A model generated the notes under the pieces. That model ran no database searches, had not been told where the DNA came from, and was given only the letters and a program-made list of their open reading frames with translations. From Papiliotrema nemorosa (lineage: Eukaryota; Basidiomycota; Tremellomycetes; Tremellales; Rhynchogastremaceae), in assembly GCA_032158125.1 (NCBI GenBank), contig JASKOT010000045.1, positions 1 through 64,000 on the forward strand: a stretch of 64,000 nt of DNA, written 5' to 3'. Positions 1 to 12,252 of the stretch are shown piece by piece. A program made the position numbers and the translations under genes. Within the stretch, counting starts at the first letter, position 1, and the number at the start of each line of letters is the position of its first letter.

Positions 1-110
1 GCCGCCCCCCCCCGGCACCCCCCCCCCGCGGGCCCACCCCCGGGGGCGGCCCGCGGCCGCGGGCGCCCCCCCCCCCCCCCCCCCCCCCCCTCTCCCCCCC
101 TCCACCCTGC
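1..110. other. C/G homopolymer-rich end sequence
   Basis: Almost pure C runs with some GC blocks, including an uninterrupted C run near 64-90. It does not contain the TTAGGG-type (CCCTAA) units expected of a fungal telomere. The most likely reading is a low-quality contig end. It has no coding potential. Confidence 0.6.
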
Positions 111-456
111 TGCCGGATATACCCGATCGGGTAATGACACGTTATTGTCGCGCCACATTGAAATCTTGTTCACTACCACTCCACACGCTCCATCCCGACC
201 CACACCCCCTTCCGACGCGTCTCAACCAGGACAAGGTGTGTAGCGGAGTGCTTCGGAAGGGGATCAAGATGAGATCGAGGCATGCATGTCATATCATGAC
301 TTGGGCTACAGCGTTCTGGATGGGCAAGGTACGAGTATATGATCCTGATATCCTGGTCCTCGAGGGAACACTATTCCGGCGGAAACGTCCGAGCAATTGA
401 TTTTGGAAACCACCTTGACATCCTCGTTGAATCCTGTAGACGCCTGGTCCGAGTCG
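111..456. promoter_or_regulatory. Upstream region of the ASNSD1-like gene
   Basis: Between the C-rich end and the first gene. Short open frames on both strands here show no recognisable domain. It probably holds the promoter and 5' UTR of the plus-strand gene starting at 457. No clear TATA box was seen. Confidence 0.35.
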
Positions 457-2478
457 ATGTGCGGTATCCTACTGTCCATCAGACCCATCAGCAATAATGG
501 TATAGATTCCAACGACAGCGATTCTCTCTTCGAGCGACTTTTAGCCGCAGTCAGGCCGAGAGGACCGGATTCTTTGCAGATCCACACCTCTATCTTTCCC
601 CTCGACGGGGCGCAGCGACTCGAAGTCAAACTCGCATCGAGTGTACTAGGACTACGGGGCCGGGGGATTACGCCCCAACCACTACAGAACAATGATGCGG
701 TCCTAGCGTGGAATGGGCAGGTCTTTCAGGGCCTATCTATCGGTCCGGACGAGAATGACACGACAAAGCTGTTTGAGCAGTTGCAAAATGGCGAGTCTCC
801 TTTGGATGTATTGACTCGGATCGAGGGCCCGTACGTTTGTGAATCCCATGTATGAGATACCTGCAGACTTATCTCCTCAGATATGCATTTGTTTTCTTGG
901 ACGTGAGTCGCACGCAGCAGACGTCTTTATCCGTCATCTGATCATGGACAGAAAAGATCAAACCGCATATACTACCAGCTCGACCCTCTTTCTCGGCGAT
1001 CACTACTGATACATACGCCAAGCTCCGATCGCTCCGATCGCTTCATCGTCTGTTCAGCTCGATCTGGAGATGACCTGTGCCGCGAACTCCCTATGCGAGC
1101 GATGGACGGAGGGGAGGGTGGGATCATCTCGCTTGACAAGATCCGCTTAGTCGACGGTACCTTTTACATGGAGGAGGCTCTAGTCATGGGCGACCTCTCG
1201 GGATATGCTAAAGGCAGATGGGTGAGGGCCACCCCCACTGCAAGTTCACTCAATTCAGACACACGTCAGCCCAATCAACACCCGCATTCCAGACGCAGGA
1301 ACGAAGGTCTCGATGACAAGCGAAGTGGATATATTCATTGACCAGCTATTGACCGCTGTGAGACGTCGAATCGAGAACATCCCACCCATACCAGGGTCAG
1401 TGCAACTCAGCATCTTCACAATGTTCGACTAGAGCTCACCTTGCAGTTCGGCGAGACTGGCTATTCTCTTTTCTGGCGGTGTGGATTGTACCCTCTTGGC
1501 TAGTCTGGCTCACCGGTACGATTCAGCCAAGATATCCATTTTCTACACACCGTACTCATGTGCAGATGTTTGCCTCCCTCTGAACCCATCGACTTGATCA
1601 ATGTCGCCTTTCAGCGTTCGCCCGATGCAATCAACGGCGAAACGGACTATGCCGTTCCGGACAGAGTATCGGGACTGGAAGCTGTCGAGGAATTACGACA
1701 GAGCTCTACCGGCCGGGAATGGAGGTTTGTCGAGGTGAATGTACCGCATAAGGTGGGTCTACCGTGTAAGGTGGAAGCAAAACGACTGATCAGACAGGAA
1801 TGCCTGGAACACAGACAAAAAGTCGTCGACCTGATGTATCCTTCGTACACCGAGATGGACCTTGTGAGTAGAGGCCATGTCCCAAAGCAATATGGCAAAC
1901 TGAGAGAAGTCACTGGCGTTCCCTCTATACTTTGCGTCCAGAGGAGCGGGGACAGCTCAAACCTCGTTGGATGGACCCAAGACTGCATATACTGTCCGAC
2001 CCAGAGTCTTTCTATCCGGTCTGGGAGCAGACGAGTCAGTGTCATTCCTCTCGATCTATATTCCACGTAGAAGGCTCATTCTAGACAACTAGCAGGTTAC
2101 GCTAGACATCGGCATGCGTATCGAAAGGGAGGATGGGTGGGTCTTGTCGCAGAACTGCAGATGGACATTTCACGGCTGCCCACTCGCAACCTTTCACGAG
2201 ACGACCGTATCATCACCTCGCACGCTCGAGATGCTCGTTTCCCCTATCTCGATCTGACATTCGTCTCTTACCTATCTTCTCTCCCAGTCTACCTGAAATG
2301 TGACCCCACCATAGAAGGAGGGGACAAACTCCTACTCCGACTTGCTGCGGAAAAGTGTGGCCTCGACAAAACAAGCAAACGGGTCAAACGCGCTATGCAA
2401 TTTGGGACGCGAAGCGCAAAAGTTGGCGGTGCAGGGAAGGGGGCAAAGAAGGGAGATCTAACAGTCTTGAACATGTAG
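457..2478 (+). CDS. Asparagine synthetase domain-containing protein, ASNSD1-like
   Basis: The start is the ATG at 457 because class II glutamine amidotransferases need Cys2 after Met, and the product begins MCGILLSI. This frame has a longer upstream extension that would bury the catalytic Cys. An N-terminal glutaminase-like domain is followed by a PP-loop synthetase domain with the nucleotide motif FSGGVDC near 1475. A C-terminal synthetase segment lies at 2137-2470, with RNLSRDDRIITSHARDARFP and an adjacent helical region. About six or seven short introns are needed, for example 831-880 and 903-951. This layout matches eukaryotic ASNSD1 (fungal homologues exist) rather than the metabolic Asn1/Asn2 enzyme, and the true substrate is unsettled. 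It converges on HOP1, with 99 bp between the two stop codons. The family assignment is firm; the exon borders are approximate. Confidence 0.85.
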
Positions 2479-2577
2479 GGTGCATAAAGGTCTTGCGTCT
2501 TGCTAGACCATAGGAAAAGCGTCGTATGCACAGTACAGCACAGACATGATGATCGAGCACATCAGAATGACACGGCA

Positions 2578-5500
2578 TTACCGATTTCGGGTCACAGGCA
2601 CATGAGACCAGCCGACATCTTGCATTTCTAGCAATCGACTTGATTTGTCAAACCGATGCGGAAGATTGATTACTTGTGGCATCTGAGAGCTGTTGGCGCC
2701 TGAAGGACCGTGTGAGAGTTGCGACCATGGGGTCAGTATTGCATCTGGATTGGCGGCAGAAGTGCTTGGAGACGTGCAGGACGCTAGGGAAACGCTCGAA
2801 AGGCTTTTGTCCTCCTGAGGCTGTCCAGTGGATGGTGTCTGTGGGTCAGAGCATATGAATAGCAGGCTGGCAGAGACATACCTTGGTAAGCGTGACGCCC
2901 ACCGCCTCTTCTTCGACCTCGCCTCCAGGCGTGAAGTATCTCTGCCACGTTGGGCTTCTCTTATCGCTTCGGATCCACTTTTGAGGTTGTTGACCCCTTC
3001 GAGTGGATCTCTCGACAAATTCTATCTGTCAGGATCCGGAGACCGATTGGGAGTGCTCATTGAGCACTTACTCTCAGCCGTCAATCGTTCGACAACTCCG
3101 TCCATGGCCATATCATCCGCCCCTTATATTCAGCCTCCATCAACTACATGCCTGTGCCAACTTGCCGATCAAGCGCTGCACTCTACCCCGATCGTATAGA
3201 CCTCCCTCTCGGCTGACCACGATAAGGGCTCGTCGGAACCGGGCGAGCCCCTGAATCGCAGCTAATCTTGTGGTGGCATCGTAAGAGGAATCTTTGTGCT
3301 TGGCCTCTCGAGCAACACACGACAAACATTGGTATGAATCCGGCGACGAAGCCGAACTCAAAGCCCTGAGTCTCGTCAGCGAAGCCAGATCGTCTCATGC
3401 ATAGTGCACATACCCGACGCAGAAGGAATGATGCTTCGCGGCGCAGACCTTGCATTTGACGATGAACTCTCCCGAAAACCCCTTGATCTTTTGTCGGCAA
3501 TAGCAGTCCATGCTATCATCGCCTTCCACTTCTGGCGCTGTCGACACGGTCTGGGCAGATTTGTTTTTGGGCTTGCTGGGCTTGCTTGGCGAGCTTGGCT
3601 TGACTTTTGCTCCTTTCGCTGGTTCTCGAACCGGTGACAAGACTTCCTTGCTCTTCATTTTGGTCAAATGTTGAATCGAGCTCTTGGTCTTGACTGGCTC
3701 CAGGGCTGATTTTGCAGCATTCATCTTCTTTGGCTTTCTTCTGATTTGAGGACTGTCGTCATGGTCTTGTTCGGCCACATGCGGCAGCGCCTTGCGCTTG
3801 ATGCATTTTGCAGTCTGTGTCTTCGCCGACTGGTTTTTTGTTGATGCAGGGGTAGCTTTGAGCGGATTTTTGGCAAGTGATAAGACCGGAGTGACAATCA
3901 GAGGTAATACTGGCGGGTCAGCAAGTCATAAATGTGATTGTCGAGCTGACCAGTCCCCTTGGACGCTTCCAATGGGCCGGACACGTCCCTCGGCACAGGA
4001 GGACGGTGAGTTTGCCCTAAGAATGGGACACTGTCGACATCTAAGGGGAGGGTTCTGTCTTGTTCAATGTCCGACTGTTGACTCTGCAAGATTTGGGTCC
4101 AACCAGGCTATCAATCAGCGAAAGCAGGACTGCTGCTCAGCTGATGGATAGAAGCACACACAAGATGACGAGATTCCTGTCGTCTTGATGTATCCGATCC
4201 GTATAACGGCCCAAAGTCTCCTTGATTGTTCGGGTCGAGCTGTTGGCTGGTATCGGCAACAGCACCGCTGGATATGATTGCAATCTGCCCCGAATTTGTA
4301 CGTCGACCAAGTGGCTGGCGATAAACGCTGTCCGATCTAGCTGCGGCAGCTCGTGTCGGATCCACGGCAGTGAAGGGATTGACGTGATTCTCCCCCTCCA
4401 GCTGCCGACGTTGATGAACCGCCTGTGATCAAATTTGTGCTTCTCTTATTAGACCTACAATTTCGGCGTCCTGACTGAGTGAGCTCTATGCGGACACAGT
4501 TAGAAATAAAGACATACCCAGACCACTTCTCTAGGCGGGATCTCTTCCGGATCATCTGCAATGCTGACCGTGTCCGGTTTCTGCAGTCAAACACCAGGAT
4601 GCCAATGCCACAACGGACATACGAGCATAGATAAAGGAAAGCATCGTAGAATGCTCATCATTTGCACGGAGACCCTGGCATCAGGCCCTATACCGAGCAG
4701 TCTTCGGTAATGCTCACGCGTGTTGCCCCGTTCCACCGGTGATTTCCTCCTTCCATTGAGGTACATCACCAATGTCAAAGGTAGTCATGGTGAGGGAATC
4801 ACCCGTGGACGATTTGAAACCTTGTGGCTCATAGCTTGGCTCATTAGGTTGGAACTTCGGTCGCCCGTTGCGCACTCACTTTGCCGGCGTGATATCAGTA
4901 TACAGCATCTTCAGATCGATGTATTTTTGGTCTCAGGTCAGTACAATAAAGGACGGCATAGGACTGGGAGAGACACTCACATGGTAGGTCATCTAGGCCT
5001 TTGCAGAGCGGCACCAGCCTCCTAATGAAACGCTTGCATGTATCAGTGCGTTACTTCCTCAATGTTCGAACACTCACCCGCGTCGACTTTCTCGCTTCAA
5101 TGGGCGTCATCGCTGTAGGAATGGAGAAGTTGGACGGTTCGGCGGTCTTAGGAGTTCCCGTGACATCTATGTTGACCCCGTTCGGCAGATAGGAGAAGTT
5201 GAATGTCCATGTCTCGACCACGCTTCCCTTCAGCCCTCAACTTCCAGCAGATTGGGGGAAGACGTACTCCTCGCGGTTGTCCTTATCAATACATATCAGT
5301 AGTACCAAGGACTTCAAATAGCCCTTGGAGATGGCATCAGGGACCCCGGAAGACTGGTCATCAGCGGGGTCGCAGGATAGCCTACCAAAGCATGATCGAT
5401 GATCGCGCTTTCGGGACTGCCATAAGCACATATCGCGTCGAAAGAACAAGGTGATCGCTCACGAGTATCCTGGATTGAGTTGCTTGACTTGTGGCAAGGC

Positions 5501-5984
5501 ATCTGCAGTCTCGACGAGACTCTCATCCTTCTTCGATCGTCGAGGGATATTGTATGCCGCGAAAATGCTCTCCAGGTCTGTGGAAAAGAAGCTTTCCTCG
5601 GGGAGGATCTTTCTGCGCTATTCAGCGTGAATATGCCGGAGCACGACTTACCTTTGATACATGATGATGCCGAAAGAGACATTCAGGCATTGGATGAGTA
5701 CCGCCACGCTTTGCTGGTGAGTCGCCAGGGTTTCGGCCTTGCTCAATGATTCCGGCTTGGTGAGTGAACTAGATTGCGTGGAAGTAGCTGGCCCGATCTG
5801 TTTTGGGGGTTGCTGGAAGCGGCATCAGCTTCCATAGGACAATCAGAGATTTGTGAGTCCAAGCTTCCAGCTGTGGCGGGTCATAGTCATTGAACAAGCG
5901 CTCGAGCAGGACATGTGGGAGAGGGAAGATGTCAGTGAGAAGGAAGACGATACTCACAAAGCCGATTTTCTGTCGCGAATGCAT
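2578..5984 (-). CDS. HOP1: HORMA-domain meiotic chromosome axis protein Hop1
   Basis: Hop1 assembles on the meiotic chromosome axis and promotes inter-homologue recombination. A HORMA domain is encoded at about 5240-5760: NVSFGIIMYQR, then after an intron KILPEESFF, and further on the segment DAISKGYLKSLVLLICID, which corresponds to the conserved HORMA core (in yeast a 'kGYLrSLVL' type sequence). A PHD-like zinc finger follows at about 3404-3520 (CYC...CKVC...HHSFC), as in the chromatin-binding region of fungal Hop1. The C-terminal region near 2880-3010 (WQRYFTPGG) would be the winged-helix part. The start is chosen at the ATG at 5984-5982: MHSRQKIGF is joined in frame across an intron to the Gln/Pro/Ser segment before HORMA. 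The only longer upstream frame lacks an ATG. About ten introns are needed. A (GAA)n tract lies just upstream. Confidence 0.85.
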
Positions 5985-6358
5985 ATTGTTATCTCCCGAT
6001 AGAACGCAAGGCCAAAGGGTATTCTCACTTGATGCTGCGTTACCTGGCTCGGGCACAGGCGATTAGTATGATTAGAAGGCTAAGGGGCCAGTGAATGAAA
6101 TGAAGGTATGAAGAGTGAATTAAGAAGATGAAAGGAAATGGAGAAGGAAGAGGAAGAAGAGGAAGAAGAGGAAGAAGAGGAAGTTGACCGGACCACCGTC
6201 ATCTCACAACGATTCGAGGGGTCTGTGCGTCAAGAAGATTCCCTTCCTCGACACCTCCTCCCTTGTGTCTGTTCTGCTTTCTATCTTTTCTGCCACACGA
6301 TGCGCACGGATTACTGGCAGGGTGTTGAGCTGAATGCATACCACGCCCCGCGAGGAGA
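5985..6358. promoter_or_regulatory. HOP1 upstream / MIOS downstream spacer
   Basis: This 374-bp spacer lies between two tandem minus-strand genes. It contains the purine tract at 6138-6185 and should hold the HOP1 promoter and the MIOS 3' end. A possible 5' UTR splice donor (CCAG/GTAACG on the minus strand) lies near 6042. Confidence 0.4.
6138..6185. repeat. (GAAGAG)n-type purine microsatellite
   Basis: Tandem GAA/GAG triplets upstream of HOP1. On the plus strand it reads as poly-Glu in a spurious frame. On the HOP1 sense strand it is a pyrimidine (CTT) tract, about 155 bp before the start codon. Confidence 0.85.
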
Positions 6359-9300
6359 TCAAATGTTAGCACACTCGCAAGCACACCCAGCCACTGGACA
6401 CTGGTCATGGGTTCCCTCTCCGTCCAAAGCCCCGCTGAACCAAGCAGTGATATGATTGGCGTGTCCTGGAGAGTGATCAGCTACTTGTTCACCAGCCCGC
6501 GTCAAGCACGTACCACCATGTCGACATGTCATGCAGCAGATGTAGGCTTGATCGATGGTGTCAGACGGTGTCAATTGGACAGCCATGTCGTCATCTCCAC
6601 CTCTGTCTTGTCCATGGGCGTTGGTCGACCGGGCTTCCACATGCCGTAGACCTAATGATCAGAATGAGTGGCATATGGTTCTGCGGCTCACAGATAACAC
6701 ATCGAGGTAATGTCTGACCACACAAGGTACAGGCGCCTGTCCGCTCATTCGGCTGACTTTTCTCGCGAGATAGCCCCGATTTGACCTGGAGGTGTTCCTC
6801 GTGTACACTGCTCAGCACATTGTTGCAACTGAAATGTTAGCCAACACAACAAGAACACACAGTCCAGTCAACATACACTGGGCAGACGCCTCGGCCACTC
6901 TCTTCCTCGTCTGTCGCCCTTTTCTCACCGAGATCGTTTCCAACTTCCATTCTCCCAGTGTCATACTCTACCCTCTCCCCCCACATTCCCCATCCATCCA
7001 GCAAGTCCCTATAGCTCTCCGTCCACCTTTTTATCGTATCTTTCTCGTTATTGCTCAACCTCGAGAGAGGAAAATAGGCGGCCAAGAGAGCGATGGTCTG
7101 AATGTCCCCTGTTCTCTCCAACCATCTTTGCATTATCCCCACCGCCGGTGAAGTGAAGCCTGTGAGCGCAAGTGATGCTAGAGATGGGGAAGGGTTCCTC
7201 GTGAAACGTCCCAACCTGTTTTTCAAGAAGCTGGAGAATTCGTCGTCGGGTAAGTTGCAGACTGCGATTGCTATTCTGTCAATTATAGGTATTGCTTCTT
7301 CCTCAAGGACGCTCTCCCAGCCGTCTCCCCCGACTCGTGAGAGAACCGCTCGTATGTATGGGTCGTCTACTCGATTGATCAGGGATCGCCAATGCTCATC
7401 GAAGAAGGATGAATCGGACGCTCGAGCAGATCTCGTCTGTGACAGGAAGCCAGCCAGAGTGGTACCGCACAGGCGATGTTTGGAGTCTTCAGGTTAGCTT
7501 GTTCACATATGCCTCGCAAGACGCACTACTACTGTTCATGAGCAGTCTGATGGCTTGCTCCTCCTCCCCTGAGAAGTAAGCCCAACTGGCAGACCTGGTC
7601 CGCTGGTCGTCCTCGCCCAATCTAGGTTGGTCAGCGAGGCATGATAATCCTTCCTTACCGATCGATATTGCCAGCTTCCCTCTCGCCACATACTGCAAGG
7701 ATCATGCGCCTCTGAGCGGCCTTCTCCGTTTGAGGCAACCTACTCTGCCCGGTCTTTCCAGGATGATCTTCTTGATCTCTCCTACTATTCACAGTATCTA
7801 TTGCAGCCACGAAATCGGACTCTGAAATGACACTCTCTCGACCTCGCTCCGGAGTAGGCGGTGCAGGAGATGGTGAGCTGGTGATTGGTGTTGTGTGGGA
7901 TCGTGTAGGCAATTGTGTGTTCCGCAAGGAGGTCCATGCGGCAGATCCTTGCTTTACAGGTTCTCTGGGGTGCCCTGCTTGCGAGGGAGGTCGACCTATC
8001 TCAGACACCAGTGTGGATTGAGAACGAACGGATGACGTTGCGGGGGAAGTGGGCATGGCGCTGAGGTCGTGGCCGGTCCAAATGGAATGAATACCGGCAT
8101 ATGTCAGATTCATCGAGCGTGTGACCGACGTGCTCGGATCCATGACGTGGGTCAGATCTGCTTCTTAGTCACATCTACAAAGGGTCTACTCACGCTCAAC
8201 GAATTCCCAAATACCCGCGATACGATCGTGCCCTGGAAAACGTGTTGCAATGGCCGCATTGAGGAGCAGCTTGCGATGAGCGGTTGTGCCAACCTGCACA
8301 CTTACATTACTCAGATTGTATCCCTCCTCGGCTCGTCTACGCATCACACATCCCATATCAGCCCTAAGCGATCGCTTCCAGCCGTCCCACGTCAGGACCG
8401 CTCCATCCCGCGGCTCATCAGAAAGTCTGATCGCAACTTCTCTGCCGGGTTTGCGCAGTTTCCGCGGTCCACCATACACGGAACTTGATGGACTGCCACT
8501 TCTTGATCTCTCGGCTTCTGCAAGAATATCATTGACTCGAGAGGGATTGAGCTGGAACCTGTTCGAACGCGTCATGTCCTCTTCCTCGACGTCTGACTGG
8601 TCGGAAGCTGCGTCCTCTGCTTGATCCAGGTTCGGATCTTCTGTATCCGGATCGATGACACTGAGCGCGGATCCAGCGATTGCTACTCCCCCTCGGGAGC
8701 CCGAAGCCAGACTAGGGGATGGCGCCACTGATCCAATACCGATCGTTCCGTCCTTGACGACAAACATCACATCCGAGCGTTTGTCGTCTGGGGTGTTGGC
8801 GAATGCAAATGAGTGCAAGGGCTGCTTTGGTTTGACGACTATTTTCAGCACATGGCCCTTGCGAAAATTCGTACTCACCACTCTTGACGTCGCCTATGAC
8901 GGTCCACTCATCGATTCCAGCATCGTCGACTGTTCTGCCGTCCATAATGTCCCAAATGCTCACGCCATCTCTCGTTCCCACTCCGAGTTTAGCATATCCA
9001 GGACCGCCAATCACCCATTCCAGACCCAACACGCCGCTCCGTATTTCAAACGAAGCAAGCTCTCCTGCTGCTTTCCGGTCATCCCAGACTCTCACCGTCG
9101 ATATAGTATTTCCCGGCGATGTTTCGTAGCTTGCGAATCTATGCTCGTGGCTTGGGTCCGGGGACAGACCGTACACCGCTCGAGTACTCCATGCCGCTAC
9201 AGCACCTGCCGCGGCAGCACCAGCTACCGTAGGTTCTCTCGGAGACGCATTGCCCGTGGCAGGTCCAGGCGCTCGCAAGTCGAACAGTCTGACGACTTTG

Positions 9301-10063
9301 TTGTTCGCCGAGGCGAGGAGGGAATAGCCGGTAGGAAGAAACGCAATGTCGTTGATATGCTCGGATGGGCAGTAATGTTGAATATGACGAGGTTCAGAGG
9401 GATTTAAACGTGTTGCATCCCTAGCGAGGGGGTTTGTCGCTTCAAGTCGATCCAGAGGTCTCTGCCAATTGACATCGCCATCCGCTGGAACGGTTCCGAG
9501 TGTAGTCGACAAATCCCAAATCAGCAAGGAATAGTCGGAACGGTGACGTTCGTATCCTGTTGCCGCGTAGTTGTGATCGACAGGTGAAAATGCAACAGAA
9601 GTGACCGAACGGACATGTTTGATGGGAAGTACAGATATAGTAGAAGGAGGGAGAGCTGAGCTTGTCGTTGTGCCGTTGATAGGTAGAGATAGGGTGCGTG
9701 GAGATAAGGTCATCAAGAGAGTCCGTCCCGTAGATAGTCCTAGGGCTACGAGATGGCGATGAGTAGGCGACGGCGACCAGGCCATAGTCTGTCGTGAGCA
9801 ATCGCTCCCAAGTCATACCAGTAGCTTGCCCTTATTTGCCCAACATCGGTTTGCAGGCCCGTCAATCGCATGTCACCCTTCTATGTCGCATCAGCCTCGA
9901 AGTAGATATTTCTCATACTCATCACGGCACTCACTTTGCGATCCCATTGATACATTCTGATCTCGCCCGACGAAGTCCCGGCTTGACCGGATACCAAAAA
10001 CCTCGGTGGGTCAGACGGCCTGGGATCGGACAGCGCGATGCGAAGAGGATTGGGATGGGACAT
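6359..10063 (-). CDS. WD40-RING protein of the SEA/GATOR2 complex, MIOS/Sea4-like
   Basis: The homologue of human MIOS and yeast Sea4 is a SEACAT/GATOR2 subunit that relays amino-acid sufficiency to TORC1 at the vacuole. The N-terminal WD40 propeller (10063 to about 8700) includes HINDIAFLPTGYSLLASA and repeats ending VRLFDLRAP and ISVWDIMDG. A helical solenoid follows (for example YRDLLDGWGMWGERVEYD near 6990). At the C-terminus is the family's zinc RING: ACTLCGQTLPRCVIC near 6740, then YICCMTCRHGGHACHIAAWF and CPVAGCACEC to the stop at 6359. An in-frame intron (about 6469-6517) splits the RING. The start at 10063 begins MSHPNPLRIALSD. It is divergent from VMA21. The family call is strong; the multiple small introns (about 7-9) are predicted from frame shifts. 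Confidence 0.87.
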
Positions 10064-10251
10064 GATAGAGGAGGGCGCAGTGCCCTAGACTGCGCAGAAC
10101 ACTCGGGTTGAAGGCAAGCTGCAAGCAAGAATAGCAAGTTGATCAATACACGTCGTGCAAGGGGTCGTCGCCAGAGGCCCAAACCTCCACATGAGATTTC
10201 CAGCAAGCCGACAGTTCTGGCTCCTGATTTCCGACCTTCACTTTGCAGAGC
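10064..10251. promoter_or_regulatory. Shared promoter between MIOS and VMA21
   Basis: Only 188 bp separate the two divergent start codons (10063 minus, 10252 plus), so both genes are likely driven from one bidirectional promoter. No TATA box is obvious. Confidence 0.5.
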
Positions 10252-10689
10252 ATGTCTGGTCCAGTAGCAACGGGCAAGATGGCCCAGCAGGAAGGGATGC
10301 AGCCGTGAGTCTGGACTGTGCAATCATGTGCTGTCGGCGAGCCCGACGGTGAGCCAAAAACGAACAACGCTCACGCTGTCAGTGCTGTTCTCTACAAACT
10401 GGTCACCTTCGCTATCCTAATGGCTGTCATACCCATTGGGACTTACTTTGGAACACTCAAATCTCTCTGGCCAGGTGAGTAGTGGCATCATTCCCATCAG
10501 GCGCCTCGGAGAGTGATTGAGCTGACAAGGGTAGGCAACACGACATATTCTGCCATCGCTGCTGTCGTCACAGCCAACATTGTACTGGTCGGCTATGTGG
10601 TCATTGCCTTCCAGGAAGAAGCTGCGGCGGCCAAAGAGGCGAAGACCATCAGAGATAACGCTCTTTCCGAGAAAAGGAAGGACAGATAG
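10252..10689 (+). CDS. VMA21: V-ATPase assembly factor Vma21
   Basis: Vma21 is a small ER membrane chaperone that escorts assembly of the V-ATPase V0 sector. Three exons (10252-10304, 10383-10474, 10535-10689) give a 99-residue protein. Exon 2 encodes the first hydrophobic helix and family signature (LYKLVTFAILMAVIPIGTYF). Exon 3 encodes the second helix (IAAVVTANIVLVGYVVIAF), followed by a charged C-terminal tail that ends KRKDR; a lysine-rich end fits the dilysine-type ER retrieval of the family. Both introns keep frame: the donors at 10305 and 10475 match GTGAGT, and the acceptors are CAG at 10382 and TAG at 10534. The gene was recognised by stitching exons; none is long enough alone. Confidence 0.9.
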
Positions 10690-11101
10690 GCGCTCGATCT
10701 TCAGGTTGATGATGGAGACCACATGCATGTCTCGAGTCTTGAGCATAGATCCTGCTTCATGCGTCGCGGCTTCAGTTGCTTCAGATCAACTTGTGCATCA
10801 TGTATCGCGTAGAGGGTGTACCTGTATCAGCCCCCCTGCCGGGTCGGATAGATCGCCGTTGATGAGTGATACAAATCATCCTTTGATCTGTTGTTCTCTC
10901 CTTGTCATTCGACATCATCGTGCAGAGTCTGGCAAGTCCCAGAGCACCCTTGCATCGCCTCGCCTCTGTTTGTCTCTGTCGAGCATGCGTGACTAGTCTC
11001 CACCTCCTCGCTTGCCATCCCAGACGAAAGTTTAGCTCGGCTGTGATAACAAACTTCGACGCGCCTTTGATCATCGACACCATCCCTGCGACAGCTCAAC
11101 A
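10690..11101. promoter_or_regulatory. VMA21-TRM7 intergenic region
   Basis: The 412-bp spacer contains the VMA21 3' UTR and the TRM7 promoter. No coding exon or RNA gene was seen. Confidence 0.35.
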
Positions 11102-12249
11102 ATGCCGTCCTCCAAGTCTTCCGTAGACAATCGAGACGTCTATTATCGTCTTGGAAAGTCTGCGGGCTACAGAGCGAGGTCGGCATACAAGCTGTTGCAT
11201 CTGGACGAGGAGTTTGACTTGTTTACCAATGTCAAGACGGCGGTGGATCTCTGCGCTGCGCCAGGCAGTTGGAGTCAAGTCCTAGGTCAAGCCCTCAAGT
11301 AAGGTATCATGTCTCGTGAGTATGCTGAGAGTAGACCCGGGAAGAATGCAGAGGAGGCCAAGGTGGTGTCTGTGGATCTGCAGCCTATGGTGGGTGGTCT
11401 CAATGGCAAGACTGAGATCAGGCACCATTGCCTAATATTACCATTCTACAAACCGACATCACCCTCCCATCGACTATTCCGCTAGTTCTGAATGCGCTGG
11501 GAGGAAGGAAGGCAGACTTGGTCGTCTGTGATGGAGCACCAGATGGTAAGTGACGCATCCCTGTAAGACTGCGTAGATCTGCCGTCCAGAACGCAGCTTG
11601 GATCACGTACACAGCTGATACGCAGTGACCGGGGTGCATGATCTCGATGCGTATCTCCACTCGCAGCTTTTGCTGGCGGTGCGTCACAGCTGCTTCGGAC
11701 CACTTGACAATTGTGCTCATCTTGCAGGCATTGACATTATCGTTGACCCTCCTGGCTCCCGGTGCAACACTCATCTTCAAGATTTTCCTCTCCCCGCTAG
11801 ATCCACAAGCCGCCATGTTGAGGTCACAATTACAGCTCTTCTTCCCTGCTTCGAACGCGACAAACCCATATCTCGAATTCGACGATTCAGAAATCGGTCT
11901 AGGTATGACGGCCTCGAAGGAATGCTTCATAAACGGAAAGATGGCAGAGACAGGAGTGTGGGTGAGAAAGCCCAGGAGTAGTCGTAAAGGTAGTGGAGGC
12001 AAGTCCCCACACCTCATCCCTTCTTGACCGGGTTCTGATTCGCTAGAGGCTTTCATCGTTTGTCGGGGCTTTGATCCCACTCGAGTCCCGCTTCCAGTCG
12101 TATTTCCCCTTGAAGCTCTGCAAGATCTCGCCAATCAAACGACTGGGACCCTCACTCTTGATTCCTTATCCCATCTCACAACCGGAACGAAGACGTCTAC
12201 GGAGTGGGAAGCCATCAAGGCATATGTAGGAAGCGGTGACCTAGAGTGA
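11102..12249 (+). CDS. TRM7: tRNA anticodon-loop 2'-O-methyltransferase Trm7 (FtsJ family)
   Basis: Trm7 uses S-adenosylmethionine to methylate ribose 2'-OH groups in the anticodon loop (positions 32 and 34 in yeast) with partner proteins. The product opens [19 protein letters not shown]. It carries the catalytic-lysine region and the SAM motif [14 protein letters not shown], then VVSVDLQPM, the acidic VVCDGAPD motif, and [13 protein letters not shown], all characteristic of FtsJ/RrmJ enzymes. At least five short introns are required (the first begins at 11299; another splits the GAPD/VTG motif). The last exon ends VGSGDLE with TGA at 12247-12249. The next gene's ATG lies 3 bp downstream. The family assignment is very clear. 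Confidence 0.92.
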
Positions 12250-12252
12250 GCG

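Noticed and set aside
1..110. Telomere repeat
   Set aside because: No CCCTAA or CCCCTAA units are present; only C runs and GC blocks.
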